46,893 nt of DNA from Nocardia mexicana NBRC 108244 (lineage in GTDB: Bacteria; Actinomycetota; Actinomycetes; Mycobacteriales; Mycobacteriaceae), in assembly GCF_001613165.1 (NCBI RefSeq), contig NZ_BDBV01000031.1:1-46893 (forward strand), read 5' to 3'. The position numbers and the translations under genes were made by a program. Of this stretch, positions 20,059-33,506 are shown one piece after another. The notes under the pieces were generated by a model. The model ran no database searches and was not told the origin of the DNA. It saw nothing but the letters and a program-made list of their open reading frames with translations. Position 1 is the first letter of the stretch, and each line of letters begins with the position of its first letter.

Positions 20059-21180
20059 TCAGTCGACCACGGTCAGGTCTTTGGTGGTCAGGGTGAGCAG
20101 TTCGGGACCCCCCTCGCGAACCACGAGCGTATCCTCGATCCGGACACCGCCGCGGCCGGGGAAGTACACACCTGGCTCGACGGTCACCGCCATGCCATCG
20201 AGCAGTGTACCCGTGCCCATTTTGGCGATTCCGGGTGCTTCGTGGATCTGCAGGCCGACGCCGTGCCCCAGCCCGTGCACGAAAAGCTCGCCGTGGCCCG
20301 CGGCCTCGATCACCGAACGGGCCGCGGCATCCACCTCCGCGCACCCCGCGCCCGGCTTCAGCGCCTCCCGGCCCGCCCGTTGTGCGGCGCGGACCAGCTC
20401 GTACACCTCACGCTGCCAGTCGGCGGGCTCCCCGAGCACCAGCGTGCGGGTCATATCCGAGTGGTAGCCGCCCACCACCGCGCCGAAATCGAACTTCACG
20501 AAATCCCCCGCCGCCAGCACCGCGTCGGTCGGACGATGGTGCGGCACGGCCGAATTCGGACCGGCCGCGACGATCGTCTCGAAGGCGACGGCGGCGGCAC
20601 CGTGCTCGAACATCAGCCACTCGAGCTCGCGCGCGACCTGCCGTTCGGTGCGGCCAGGGCGTAATGCGCCCCGCTCGAGCAGGGATGCCAGCGCGGAGTC
20701 GGCCGCCGCGCAGGCCGCCCGCAACTGCTCCACCTCGTAGTCGTCCTTGACCATTCGCAGCTGTTCGACCAGGCCGCGGGTCGGCACCAGTTGCAGGCCG
20801 CTGCCCTGCTCTACGAAGCCGCGATGCTGATCCACGGTGACGATGTGGCTCTCGAAGCCGACCCGGCCCGTCTGCCACTCCCCGGCCAGCTCGATGATGC
20901 GGCGCGCGCTGGCGCGGGCGATCTCGGCGCGCAGATCCGGCACCTGCTCGCCGACCTGAGTGGCGTAGCGGCCGTCGGTGCAGATCACCGTGCGGTCCTC
21001 CGCACCGTCCCAGGAGAAGATCAGCAGCGCCGCATTGGATCCGGTGAATCCCGTGAGGTACCGGATGTTGATCAGATCGGTCACCAGCAGGGCGTCGACG
21101 CCGTTCTCCACCAACAGGTTCCGCAACGCCGCCCGGCGGGCCGCGTGGTCGGGGCGTCGCGCGCCGTGATCAGCAGACAT
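20059..21180 (-). CDS. pepQ: Xaa-Pro aminopeptidase / dipeptidase (M24 family)
   Basis: A 373-residue cytoplasmic metallopeptidase that cleaves next to proline. The N-terminal creatinase-like domain (1-150) includes INIRYLTGFTGSNAALL. The M24 catalytic domain has the five metal ligands in order: two Asp in KFDFGAVVGGYHSDMTRT, His in HGLGHGVGLQIHE, and Glu in TVEPGVYFPG and in VRIEDT. The ATG at 21180 follows TAGCGT by seven bases, consistent with a leaderless message; an upstream in-frame extension is not conserved. The efp gene lies downstream, matching M. tuberculosis Rv2535c-Rv2534c. Confidence 0.94.
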   Translation of the reverse strand: MSADHGARRPDHAARRAALRNLLVENGVDALLVTDLINIRYLTGFTGSNAALLIFSWDGAEDRTVICTDGRYATQVGEQVPDLRAEIARASARRIIELAGEWQTGRVGFESHIVTVDQHRGFVEQGSGLQLVPTRGLVEQLRMVKDDYEVEQLRAACAAADSALASLLERGALRPGRTERQVARELEWLMFEHGAAAVAFETIVAAGPNSAVPHHRPTDAVLAAGDFVKFDFGAVVGGYHSDMTRTLVLGEPADWQREVYELVRAAQRAGREALKPGAGCAEVDAAARSVIEAAGHGELFVHGLGHGVGLQIHEAPGIAKMGTGTLLDGMAVTVEPGVYFPGRGGVRIEDTLVVREGGPELLTLTTKDLTVVD

Positions 21181-21300
21181 GAACCCAACGCTACCGCTGC
21201 CGCGCCGCGACATCCCCCACACCACCCACAGTCGTCTCGTTCCCGGCGACATGCGGCACCTGCGCGGACACCTGCGGCGGCGGCATTGATAGGCACGCGT

Positions 21301-21328
21301 TGTTCACATGCGTTGGGGTTGTCCACAT
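21301..21328 (+). promoter_or_regulatory. Two DnaA-box-like nonamers
   Basis: TTGTTCACA (21301-21309) and TTGTCCACA (21320-21328) lie in the same orientation, 19 bases apart, between the divergent pepQ and prepilin peptidase genes. TTGTCCACA is the consensus actinobacterial DnaA box. Two boxes are too few for an origin; DnaA-dependent regulation or titration is possible. Confidence 0.4.
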
Positions 21329-21378
21329 TTCACGATCGGCGGCCCCACCGGCCCGCGATCCGGGCAACGATAGGCCAC

Positions 21379-21822
21379 ATGACAACCGTCGCGTTCGGAT
21401 TGCTGGCCGTGTGGTGCGCGCTGCTGAGTGCCGTCGACCTCCGCGAGCGGCGCCTGCCCGACCCGCTCACGGGTTCCGGCGCCGTCGCGGTCCTCGGCTA
21501 CGCGCTGGCCGCCGATCGGTTCGCCGCCGCCCTGGCCGGGGCGCTGCTGCTGTCCGTGCCCTACCTCGTCATCCATCTCGCCTCCCCGGCGGCATTCGGC
21601 GCGGGCGATGTGAAGCTGGCCGTCGGTCTGGGCGCGGCCGCCGCCTGCGGCGGCGGTCAGGCGTGGGCGTGGGCGGCGATCGGCGCCCCGCTCCTCACCG
21701 CCGTCGCGGGCCTGGTTGCGCTCGCCCTGCCGCTCAGCCGCGCCGGTCCTGCGCGGCGCGCCGTGCCGCACGGGCCCTCGATGTGCCTGTCGACGCTGCT
21801 CGCCCTGCTGCTGGCGGGGTGA
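21379..21822 (+). CDS. Short type IV prepilin peptidase (A24 family)
   Basis: A 147-residue polytopic membrane protein with the two catalytic aspartates of A24 aspartyl proteases: Asp20 in SAVDLRERRLP and Asp77 in FGAGDVKLA (the GxGD motif). It lacks the N-terminal methyltransferase domain of PilD, so it is the short form that processes prepilin-like or Tad/Flp pilins. M. tuberculosis Rv2551c is the equivalent and also lies near aro genes. Four to five hydrophobic helices are visible. No pilin genes are in the window. The ATG at 21379 has a -10-like GATAGG close upstream. It is 96 bases ahead of aroC. Confidence 0.87.
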   Translation: MTTVAFGLLAVWCALLSAVDLRERRLPDPLTGSGAVAVLGYALAADRFAAALAGALLLSVPYLVIHLASPAAFGAGDVKLAVGLGAAAACGGGQAWAWAAIGAPLLTAVAGLVALALPLSRAGPARRAVPHGPSMCLSTLLALLLAG

Positions 21823-21918
21823 GCAGGCAGGCCCGGCGGCCGCGCCGTGGCGACGGTGACCGAGGTCGCGGCCCACCGGATGTCCGGCCGACGGTGTTCA
21901 CGTGGAAAGATGGACGGC

Positions 21919-23120
21919 GTGTTGCGCTGGATTACTGCTGGTGAGTCTCATGGTCCTGCCCTCGTCGCGATCCTCGAGGGGATGGTGGCCGGGGTGGAGG
22001 TGACCTCCGCCGATATCGCCGCGCAACTGGCGCGCCGGCGGCTCGGGTACGGACGCGGGGCGCGGATGAAGTTCGAGGCCGACAAGGTCACCGTGATCGG
22101 CGGCGTGCGGCACGGGCGCACCATGGGCGGCCCGGTCGCGATCGAGATCGCCAATTCCGAGTGGCCGAAGTGGACGCAGGTGATGGCCTCGGATCCGGTG
22201 GACGAGGCGGAACTGGCCGAGCTGGCGCGCAATGCGCCGCTGACTCGGCCGCGGCCCGGCCACGCCGACTACTCGGGCATGCTCAAGTACGGCTTCGACG
22301 ACGCCCGCAACGTGCTCGAGCGGGCCAGCGCCCGCGAGACCGCCGCCCGGGTGGCGGTCGGCACCGTCGCCCGCCAGTTCCTGCGCCAGGCGTTCGGTGT
22401 CGAGGTCGTCTCGCACGTGGTGTCCATCGGCACGGCCCGGTCCGCCGACGGCGTGGTGCCGACGGCCGCGGATCTGGCCGCGATCGACGAGAGCCCGGTC
22501 CGCGCCTTCGACAAGGAGGCGGAGGCGGCGATGATCACCGAGATCGAGGCCGCCAAGAAGGACGGGGATACGCTCGGCGGCGTCGTGGAGGTCGTGGTCG
22601 AGGGCCTGCCGGTGGGTCTGGGCTCGTTCACCAGCGGCGAGAACCGCCTGGACTCGCGGCTGGCCGCGGCCCTGATGGGCATTCAGGCCATCAAGGGCGT
22701 CGAGGTCGGCGACGGATTCGAGACCGCGCGCCGACGCGGCAGCCAGGCCCACGACGAGATGCGGCCGGGCCCCGACGGGGTGCTGCGCTCCACCAACCGC
22801 GCCGGTGGCCTCGAGGGCGGCATGACCAACGGCGAGCCGCTGCGGGTCCGCGCGGCGATGAAGCCCATCTCCACCGTGCCGCGGGCGCTGGCGACGGTGG
22901 ACATGGCCACCGGCGACGAGGCCGTGGCCATCCATCAGCGTTCGGATGTCTGCGCCGTGCCTGCCGCCGGTGTCGTCGCCGAGGCGATGGTGGCGCTGGT
23001 CGTGGCGCAGGCCGCGCTGGAGAAGTTCGGCGGCGATTCGCTAGCCGAGACCGTCGGCAACCTCACCAGCTACCTGAAGCGGATCACCGCGCGCCCGCAC
23101 CTGCCGGGCGCCGACGGTTC

Positions 23121-23124
<4 letters not shown>
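21919..23124 (+). CDS. aroC: Chorismate synthase
   Basis: Chorismate synthase removes phosphate from EPSP to give chorismate, using reduced FMN. I choose GTG 21919, which yields [21 protein letters not shown], the exact N-terminus expected; an ATG three codons earlier is the alternative. The 401 residues hold all signatures: [42 protein letters not shown] blocks, the middle [32 protein letters not shown] region, and [17 protein letters not shown] at the end. It overlaps aroK by four bases (ATGA), so aroC-aroK-aroB are translationally coupled. Confidence 0.97.
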
Positions 23125-25504
<2,380 letters not shown>

Positions 25505-25517
25505 ACCCGGCCTTTCG

Positions 25518-25991
25518 TCAGAGCGCCGAGGCGGCCGTGGGCGGCGGGGCGGGTTCGGCCTTCTTCGCCTCGCGGCCGACCAGGAAGCGGCCCAGGGCGA
25601 CGCCCGCCATGCCGGGCACGAAGATCAGCAGGATGATGAACGACGCTCCGGCGGTGAGCTCGAAGCCCAGGCCGTTGTCGCCGAGGTCGAACTTGGGCAG
25701 GAAGTCGAGCACCCACGCGACCACACCGGCGCCGAGACCACCCGCGACACCGGCCTTCAGCCAGAGCATGGTCAGGTCGGCGCCGCCCCGCTCGGGATCG
25801 GGATTCTTGCGGCGGTCACCGCGCCCGTCGAGCAGCCCCCACGTGACGACGGCCGCGATCAGCACGATCAGGCACAGGATCCGCATCCACGAACCGTGCG
25901 TCGGCCAATAGATCATCCCGAAACCGAGCACGGTCCGGAGCACCACGGTCAGCGCCCCGAGCGCCACGGCGCGCAACACCCACGCATTCAT
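25518..25991 (-). CDS. Small four-helix membrane protein (B-4DMT-like)
   Basis: A 157-residue membrane protein with four hydrophobic segments (roughly VLRAVALGALTVVLRTVL, WMRILCLIVLIAAVVTW, LWLKAGVAGGLGAGVVAWVL and ASFIILLIFVPGMAGVAL) and a short charged Pro-rich tail. It resembles actinobacterial proteins named B-4DMT family transporters, found next to aro genes. I choose the ATG at 25991, which has AAGGTG six bases upstream; a GTG at 26000 is also in frame. A palindromic KstR-type site lies 38 bases upstream, so it is probably transcribed on its own. Substrate unknown. Confidence 0.8.
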   Translation of the reverse strand: MNAWVLRAVALGALTVVLRTVLGFGMIYWPTHGSWMRILCLIVLIAAVVTWGLLDGRGDRRKNPDPERGGADLTMLWLKAGVAGGLGAGVVAWVLDFLPKFDLGDNGLGFELTAGASFIILLIFVPGMAGVALGRFLVGREAKKAEPAPPPTAASAL

Positions 25992-26028
25992 GTCGATCAC
26001 CTTAACCTGTGTCGCAGCGGCACCGAAT

Positions 26029-26042
26029 TGGAACCGGTTCTA
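26029..26042. promoter_or_regulatory. Exact KstR-type operator motif
   Basis: TGGAACCGGTTCTA matches TNNAACNNGTTNNA at all fixed positions, and the wider TTGGAACCGGTTCTAA is palindromic apart from one base pair. It lies between the aroE stop and the small membrane protein gene, 38-51 bases before that gene's ATG. KstR or another TetR regulator with similar recognition is the likely binder. Confidence 0.55.
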
Positions 26043-26049
26043 ATGCCCG

Positions 26050-26880
26050 TCACGCATCCAGCGCCGCCGCCATCGCCGCACGCGGCGCCGCCTGCCCCGT
26101 GAACTGCTCGACCTGACCGTAGGCCTGGTTCAGCAGCATCTGCAGACCGCTGACGACGGTATGCCCGGCGCGCGTCACCGCCTGGGCCAGGGGTGTCGGC
26201 CAGGGGTTGTAGATCGCGTCCAGCACCACCGGCGCCATCGCCACCGCCTCGGCCACCGCGGCGGCACCGTCGGCGGGCACGGTACTCACCGCCACATCGG
26301 CGTGCGCGCAGGCGTGGCGAACGGGAGCGATATCGAAATCGATACACACCGCCGACATTCCGAGACGCCCGGCCAATTCCAGCGTGCTCATCGCCCGCGC
26401 GGTGTCGCGCGCGACCACGGCCACCTCCCGCACCCCCAGCTCCGCCAGCGCCAGCAGCGCGGGCCGCGCGGTACCGCCGGCACCCAGCACCACCGCGCGC
26501 CCGGCCGCCGCGACGTCGGCGCCCTGCAGCGCACCGCGAACGCCGTCGACGTCGGTGCAGTCCGCGCGCCAGCCGTCGGCGGTGCGCAGCAGCGTATTCG
26601 CCGATTCCGCCAGCACCGCGCGCTCGGTTCGCACGTCGGCGTAGTCCAGCGCGGCCACCTTGCCGGGCATCGTCACCGACAGCCCGACCCATTCCGGGCC
26701 CAAGCCGCCGACGAGCCCGGGCAGCTGCTCGGCGGTGCATTCGATCCGCTCGTAACTCCAGTCCAGCCCGAGCGCCCGGTAGGCGGCCAGGTGCAGCTGC
26801 GGCGACCGCGAGTGCGCGATCGGGCTGCCGAGCACCGCGGCGCGGCGGCCCTGCTCAGCGTCCACTGTCGAGAATTCCAC
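26050..26880 (-). CDS. aroE: Shikimate dehydrogenase
   Basis: AroE reduces 3-dehydroshikimate to shikimate with NADPH. The protein (276 residues from GTG 26880) has the substrate motif VLGSPIAHSRSPQLHLAAY, VTMPGKVAAL with the catalytic lysine, the AESANTLLR asparagine region, the nucleotide-binding VVLGAGGTARPALLAL and the late SGLQMLLNQA. In place of the usual NTDxxG, CTDVDG is seen; mycobacterial AroE has NTDIDG there, so this substitution is notable. The start overlaps mltG by 26 bases; GTG 26865 would reduce the overlap to 11, so the first five residues are uncertain. The order mltG-aroE matches M. tuberculosis Rv2553c-Rv2552c. Confidence 0.94.
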   Translation of the reverse strand: MEFSTVDAEQGRRAAVLGSPIAHSRSPQLHLAAYRALGLDWSYERIECTAEQLPGLVGGLGPEWVGLSVTMPGKVAALDYADVRTERAVLAESANTLLRTADGWRADCTDVDGVRGALQGADVAAAGRAVVLGAGGTARPALLALAELGVREVAVVARDTARAMSTLELAGRLGMSAVCIDFDIAPVRHACAHADVAVSTVPADGAAAVAEAVAMAPVVLDAIYNPWPTPLAQAVTRAGHTVVSGLQMLLNQAYGQVEQFTGQAAPRAAMAAALDA

Positions 26881-28393
26881 TCTGCCGGGCGCGTTCGATA
26901 TTGCGCTGATGCTCGCTGTAGCTCTCGGTGAACATCGTCGTGCCCTGCTTGTCGACGGTCACGAAGTACAACCACGAGCCGGATGCCGGAGTCTCCATGG
27001 CGCGCAGGGCATCCAGCGACGGCGACGAGATCGGTGTCGCGGGCAGTCCCGGCATCGCGTAGGTGTTCCACGGCGTGCGCTTGGCCCGGTCGGAGTCGGT
27101 GGTGGCGACCTCCGTCTTGTCCAGTGTGTAGTTCACCGTGGAGTCGAACTGCAGCGGCTGGTTGGCGGCCAGCCGGTTCACGATCACCCGCGCCACCTTC
27201 GACATGTCGTTGGGCAGCGCCTCCCGCTCCACCAGCGATGCGGCGATCAGCGTCTGGTACGGGGTGAGGCCACCGGTCGCCGCGGCCGACTGCGTCAGCC
27301 CGGTCGACTCGTAGGTGCGCGCACTGTCGCCGACCAGCTGGGCCAGCACCTGCTCCGCGGTACCGCTCGGGTCGAAGTCCCAGGCGCCGGCGGCGATCAG
27401 GCCCTCCAGCTGGCGATTGCGATCGGGCACCTGGCGGACGGTGTCCACCGCCCACGACGGCACGCCGAGTGCGGCCAGGTCGGTGCTCGCGCCCGCGGCC
27501 TCGAGCTGTTCGTAGGTCAGGCACCGGCGTGCGGTGCCGGTGCCCAGGCAGCTGGCGTCGGCGATCTTGCGGTAGATGCCCTCGTTGCGGGCGCCGGTGT
27601 TCACGTCGGTCGAGTCGTGCAGGCGCTTGCCCTCGGAGATCACCACGTTGCCGACCCGGGAGTCCTTGCCCATCAACGCCGTGACGGCCTCGGAGCCCTT
27701 GCTGTGCGTGGGCACGGAGTAGAAGCCGGGCTGCACCGAGTTCATCTTCGAATTGCGGATCGCGGCCTCGTAGAACGCGCCGGTGCTGGCGACGACGCCC
27801 TTGTCGAACATGGTCTGGGCGATCTGCTCGGCGGTGTCGCCCGCCTTCACCCGCACCACCACCGGTGGTCCGGCCGGACCGGCGTAGTCCTCGGGCCCGC
27901 TCAGCTTGCCGATGAACTTGTATCCGGCGTACCCGCCCGCGGCCACGAACAGCACCACGAAGACGCAGCCGAGCAGCCACAGGTTCCGCCGGCGGCGCTT
28001 GCGCTCGGCCGCCTTGCGGGAGGCGACCCGGGAACGCTTGCTGCGCGACTGGCCGCGTCCCGATTCACTGCGAGTGGATCGGCCGCGCGGCGCCCGTCCG
28101 CGAGGATTCTGCGCGCGGGCGTTCTGGCCCCGCGTCGGCCTGCCGCGCTGCGGCGCCCGCTGGGGCGGCGGCGTGGGTATCGGGTCCTGCTCGTCGTCGG
28201 TGTAGCGCGGGATGACGGTGGTGTCGTCCTCGTAGTCGTCCCAGTCGTCCTCGACCGGTGCGGCGTGCCGGGAACCCCGGCCGCGCACGGCCCGGTTGTC
28301 GGCGCCGCCCCACCCGCGGTCGGGGCGCCGGTATCTCCGCTCCTCGACGCTTTGCCGATGACGTTCCTCGGCCCGCGCCCAGCGGTCATTCAT
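26855..28393 (-). CDS. mltG: Endolytic murein transglycosylase MltG
   Basis: MltG cuts nascent glycan strands at the membrane and sets their length. The 512-residue protein begins with a 136-residue disordered, Arg/Gly/Pro-rich cytoplasmic region, then one membrane helix (about 137-158). The extracellular YceG/LysM-like part includes [28 protein letters not shown] and [14 protein letters not shown]. The catalytic glutamate is probably Glu389 in AASLVERE, equivalent to E. coli Glu218. The long basic cytoplasmic tail is common in actinobacterial MltG. The ATG overlaps ruvX by eight bases, giving an alaS-ruvX-mltG-aroE transcript. Confidence 0.93.
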   Translation of the reverse strand: MNDRWARAEERHRQSVEERRYRRPDRGWGGADNRAVRGRGSRHAAPVEDDWDDYEDDTTVIPRYTDDEQDPIPTPPPQRAPQRGRPTRGQNARAQNPRGRAPRGRSTRSESGRGQSRSKRSRVASRKAAERKRRRRNLWLLGCVFVVLFVAAGGYAGYKFIGKLSGPEDYAGPAGPPVVVRVKAGDTAEQIAQTMFDKGVVASTGAFYEAAIRNSKMNSVQPGFYSVPTHSKGSEAVTALMGKDSRVGNVVISEGKRLHDSTDVNTGARNEGIYRKIADASCLGTGTARRCLTYEQLEAAGASTDLAALGVPSWAVDTVRQVPDRNRQLEGLIAAGAWDFDPSGTAEQVLAQLVGDSARTYESTGLTQSAAATGGLTPYQTLIAASLVEREALPNDMSKVARVIVNRLAANQPLQFDSTVNYTLDKTEVATTDSDRAKRTPWNTYAMPGLPATPISSPSLDALRAMETPASGSWLYFVTVDKQGTTMFTESYSEHQRNIERARQSGILDSGR

Positions 28394-29002
28394 CCGACCA
28401 CCCTGCCGCCTGCTCCCCGGCCGACTTCAACACCGCACTCCGTTCGTCCAACCATCCCTGCAGGATCGATACGGCCGCCGCCTGATCGATCATCTGCCGC
28501 TGGCCACGCGCGCGAACTCCACTGTCCCGCAATGCACGTGCAGCTGTCACCGTAGTCAAACGTTCGTCGGAAAGTCGTATCGGCACTCCGGGAATCAGCG
28601 ACCGCAAATGTTCGGCGAAGGAGATCGCCAGCTGGGCGGAGGTGCCATTTTCCCCGCGCAGAGTGCGGGGCAGGCCGACGATCACCTCGACGGCTTCGTA
28701 TTCCCGCACAATCTCGGCAATCCGGGCGAGATCGGTTGCCGGGAGGCCCTTTCCGCCGGTCCCCCGCCGGGCCTTCGCGGTCGCCCGCTGCACGGTCTCC
28801 ACCGGAGTCGCCAGAATCCCGTCCGGATCGCAGGCAGCGACGCCGATGCGGACGGTGCCGACATCGATCGCGATCCGGCGACCGCGGCCCGGATCGGTCT
28901 CGGCGTCGGGCCGGTCGGCCGCGGTATCCGCGGAGCGGTGACGAGCGGTGGCGTCGCCGGGGCTGGTGGGCTCCGGCGACCGCGGACTCTCGGAACTGTC
29001 CA

Positions 29003-29003
<1 letters not shown>
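28386..29003 (-). CDS. ruvX: RuvX/YqgF-type Holliday junction resolvase / pre-16S rRNA nuclease
   Basis: A 205-residue protein with a disordered 40-residue Asp/Ser/Pro-rich leader and the RNase H-like YqgF core. Core motifs are [15 protein letters not shown] (first acidic residue), [22 protein letters not shown] (second acidic residue) and [14 protein letters not shown] (last aspartate). Family members are essential or nearly so and act in 16S rRNA 5'-end maturation; the Holliday junction role is older and less certain. The ATG shares one base with the alaS stop (TGATG), and the gene overlaps mltG by eight bases. Confidence 0.93.
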
Positions 29004-31669
<2,666 letters not shown>

Positions 31670-31677
31670 AGATATCC

Positions 31678-31683
31678 AGCCTA
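31678..31683 (-). promoter_or_regulatory. Putative -10 element of the alaS-ruvX-mltG-aroE transcript
   Basis: TAGGCT on the minus strand, eight bases before the GTG of alaS, would start transcription at or next to the start codon. It fits the leaderless pattern seen at several other genes here (serpin, pepQ, AlkB-like). Confidence 0.5.
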
Positions 31684-31715
31684 CCGGGAGCGGTCCAGCG
31701 GGTTTCCGGCGCGGC

Positions 31716-33062
31716 TCAGTTGCCGCGCACGATCCGGCGCAGCTTGGTCACCCGGGGGCCGACCTCACGTTCGTAGCCGTGGTCGGTCGGGTCGTAGTAG
31801 TCCTTACCGACCAGTTCGTCGGGTGGGTACTGCTGCGTGAGGACGCCGTCGGGGTGGTCGTGCGGGTATTTGTATCCCTGGGCGTTGCCGAGCTTCGCGG
31901 CGCCCGCGTAGTGCCCGTCGCGCAGATGCGGCGGGACCAGGCCCGCCCTGCCCTGTCCGATATCGGACAGCGCCGCGCCGATGGCCGCGGCCACCGCGCC
32001 CGATTTCGGGGCCGTCGCGATGTGGATCGTGGCGTGGGTCAGGGCCAGCTGTGCCTCCGGCATGCCGACCAGCTGCACCACCTGGGCGGCGGCGACCGCG
32101 GTCTGCAGGGCGGTCGGATCGGCCATGCCGACGTCCTCGCTGGCCTGAATCATCAAGCGGCGGGCGATGAATCGCGGATCCTCACCCGCGCTGATCATCC
32201 GTGCCAGGTAGTGCAGGGCGGCATCGACGTCGGAGCCGCGCAGCGATTTGATGAACGCGCTGATCACGTCGTAGTGCTGGTCGCCGGCGCGGTCGTAGCG
32301 CACCGCCGCCTTGTCGACGCTCGCCTCCACGAGGTCGACATCGACCGTGCCGTCCAGCGACGATTCCGCCGATGCCTCCAGGGCCGTCAGCGATCGGCGC
32401 GCATCACCGCCCGCGATCCGGACGATGTGGTCCAGCGCCGCCTCGGTGACCGTGTATTGCCCGGCCAGCCCGCGCGGGTCCTCGATCGCGCGCTGCAGCA
32501 CCGCACGAATATCGTTCTCCGACAACGATTGCAGCTGCAGCACGAGCGAGCGCGACAGCAGCGGCGACACCACCGAGAACGAGGGGTTCTCCGTGGTCGC
32601 GCCGACCAGCAGCACCACCCGGTTCTCCACGGCCGCGAGCAGCGCGTCCTGCTGGGTCTTGGAGAAGCGGTGCACCTCGTCGATGAACAGCACCGTCTGC
32701 TCCCCCGCCAGCAGGCGCCGCCGGGCGAGGTCGATGACGGCGCGGACCTCCTTCACTCCCGCCGACAGCGCCGACAGCGCCTCGAAGCGGCGGCCGGTGG
32801 CGTGCGAGATCAGCGACGCGAGCGTCGTCTTACCCGTACCGGGCGGTCCGAACAGCAGCACCGACGCCGCCCCCGACCCCTCGACCAACCGGCGCAGCGG
32901 CGATCCGGGCCCCAGCAGATGCTGCTGCCCCACCACCTCGTCCAGGCTCGCCGGACGCATCCGCACGGCCAGTGGGACGTGCTCGCCCGCGCCGCGGAAC
33001 TCGACCGCGGTGCCCCCGGCCGCCTGGTCCGCACCAGGCGCCTCGAACAATCCGTCGCTCAC
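31716..33062 (-). CDS. rarA: Replication-associated recombination protein A (RarA/MgsA AAA+ ATPase)
   Basis: A 448-residue clamp-loader-like AAA+ ATPase that acts at stalled replication forks. Motifs in order: [19 protein letters not shown], Walker [13 protein letters not shown], Walker [11 protein letters not shown], sensor 1 GATTENPSF, the arginine finger region [10 protein letters not shown], and sensor 2 [12 protein letters not shown]. The C-terminal half holds the family-specific [27 protein letters not shown] and QGYKYPHD blocks. The M. tuberculosis counterpart is Rv2559c, also near alaS. The start GTG at 33062 is followed by the expected MSDGLFE; no strong Shine-Dalgarno is seen. Confidence 0.95.
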   Translation of the reverse strand: MSDGLFEAPGADQAAGGTAVEFRGAGEHVPLAVRMRPASLDEVVGQQHLLGPGSPLRRLVEGSGAASVLLFGPPGTGKTTLASLISHATGRRFEALSALSAGVKEVRAVIDLARRRLLAGEQTVLFIDEVHRFSKTQQDALLAAVENRVVLLVGATTENPSFSVVSPLLSRSLVLQLQSLSENDIRAVLQRAIEDPRGLAGQYTVTEAALDHIVRIAGGDARRSLTALEASAESSLDGTVDVDLVEASVDKAAVRYDRAGDQHYDVISAFIKSLRGSDVDAALHYLARMISAGEDPRFIARRLMIQASEDVGMADPTALQTAVAAAQVVQLVGMPEAQLALTHATIHIATAPKSGAVAAAIGAALSDIGQGRAGLVPPHLRDGHYAGAAKLGNAQGYKYPHDHPDGVLTQQYPPDELVGKDYYDPTDHGYEREVGPRVTKLRRIVRGN

Positions 33063-33506
33063 AGCCGCACCCCACCCGCACAGCGACGCCGCGTGATCCG
33101 CCCGCCCGCAAGCTCGTTCACGACCGCTCCCCGGCGGCTCCGGACTCCCTCGCGCGAGGCACCCGGTGTCTCCGCCACATCGACGAGCTCACTCACGGCG
33201 CGACGCGGCAGCGCCATCGTGCGGGGAACGCGCCGTGCCCTCGGATCGCTCGCAAGCTCACTCACATCTGCAGACGGTACCGCCGGGGTCCGACACACCA
33301 CGACCTGCGGCCGGGTCGACAGGGGTGCGGGGCGGGTTCCGATCCGGGCGCCATAGGCCGCGCCGACAGTCGCGCCACCGCGCTCCCATGTCGCCTTCCG
33401 GGGCGGTGACTCCCGCGAGCCGCACCGTTCCAACCCGGTTGCCGACCACGAAATTCCGGTACCTACGCCCTCCCGTCTCGCCCTTCGGCCGACAGGCTCG
33501 GCGGCC
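33063..33506. other. 444-base gene-free stretch with three GAGCTCACTCAC-like repeats
   Basis: No convincing gene is present. Three short related blocks read, on the minus strand, GTGAACGAGCTTGC (33121-33108), GTGAGTGAGCTCG (33196-33184) and GTGAGTGAGCTTGC (33265-33252). All fall in one frame and would each encode V-S/N-E-L. The rarA start itself begins GTGAGCGA. The pattern looks like repeated copies of a gene-start-associated short element. A 124-codon minus-strand frame covers the area and touches rarA, but it is Arg-rich and unconserved in appearance. Confidence 0.55.

Noticed and set aside
21301..21328. Replication origin at the DnaA-box pair
   Set aside because: Only two boxes, no AT-rich unwinding element, and no dnaA or dnaN nearby.
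33325..33365. GGGTTCCGATCC as a tRNA T-arm in the gene-free stretch
   Set aside because: No matching acceptor or anticodon stem could be drawn and the T-loop pattern is wrong.
33059..33433. 124-codon minus-strand frame ending at the rarA start (GTGA overlap)
   Set aside because: Composition is Arg-rich and the only order in it comes from three copies of a short DNA repeat. I treat it as non-coding, though ribosome profiling could reverse this.
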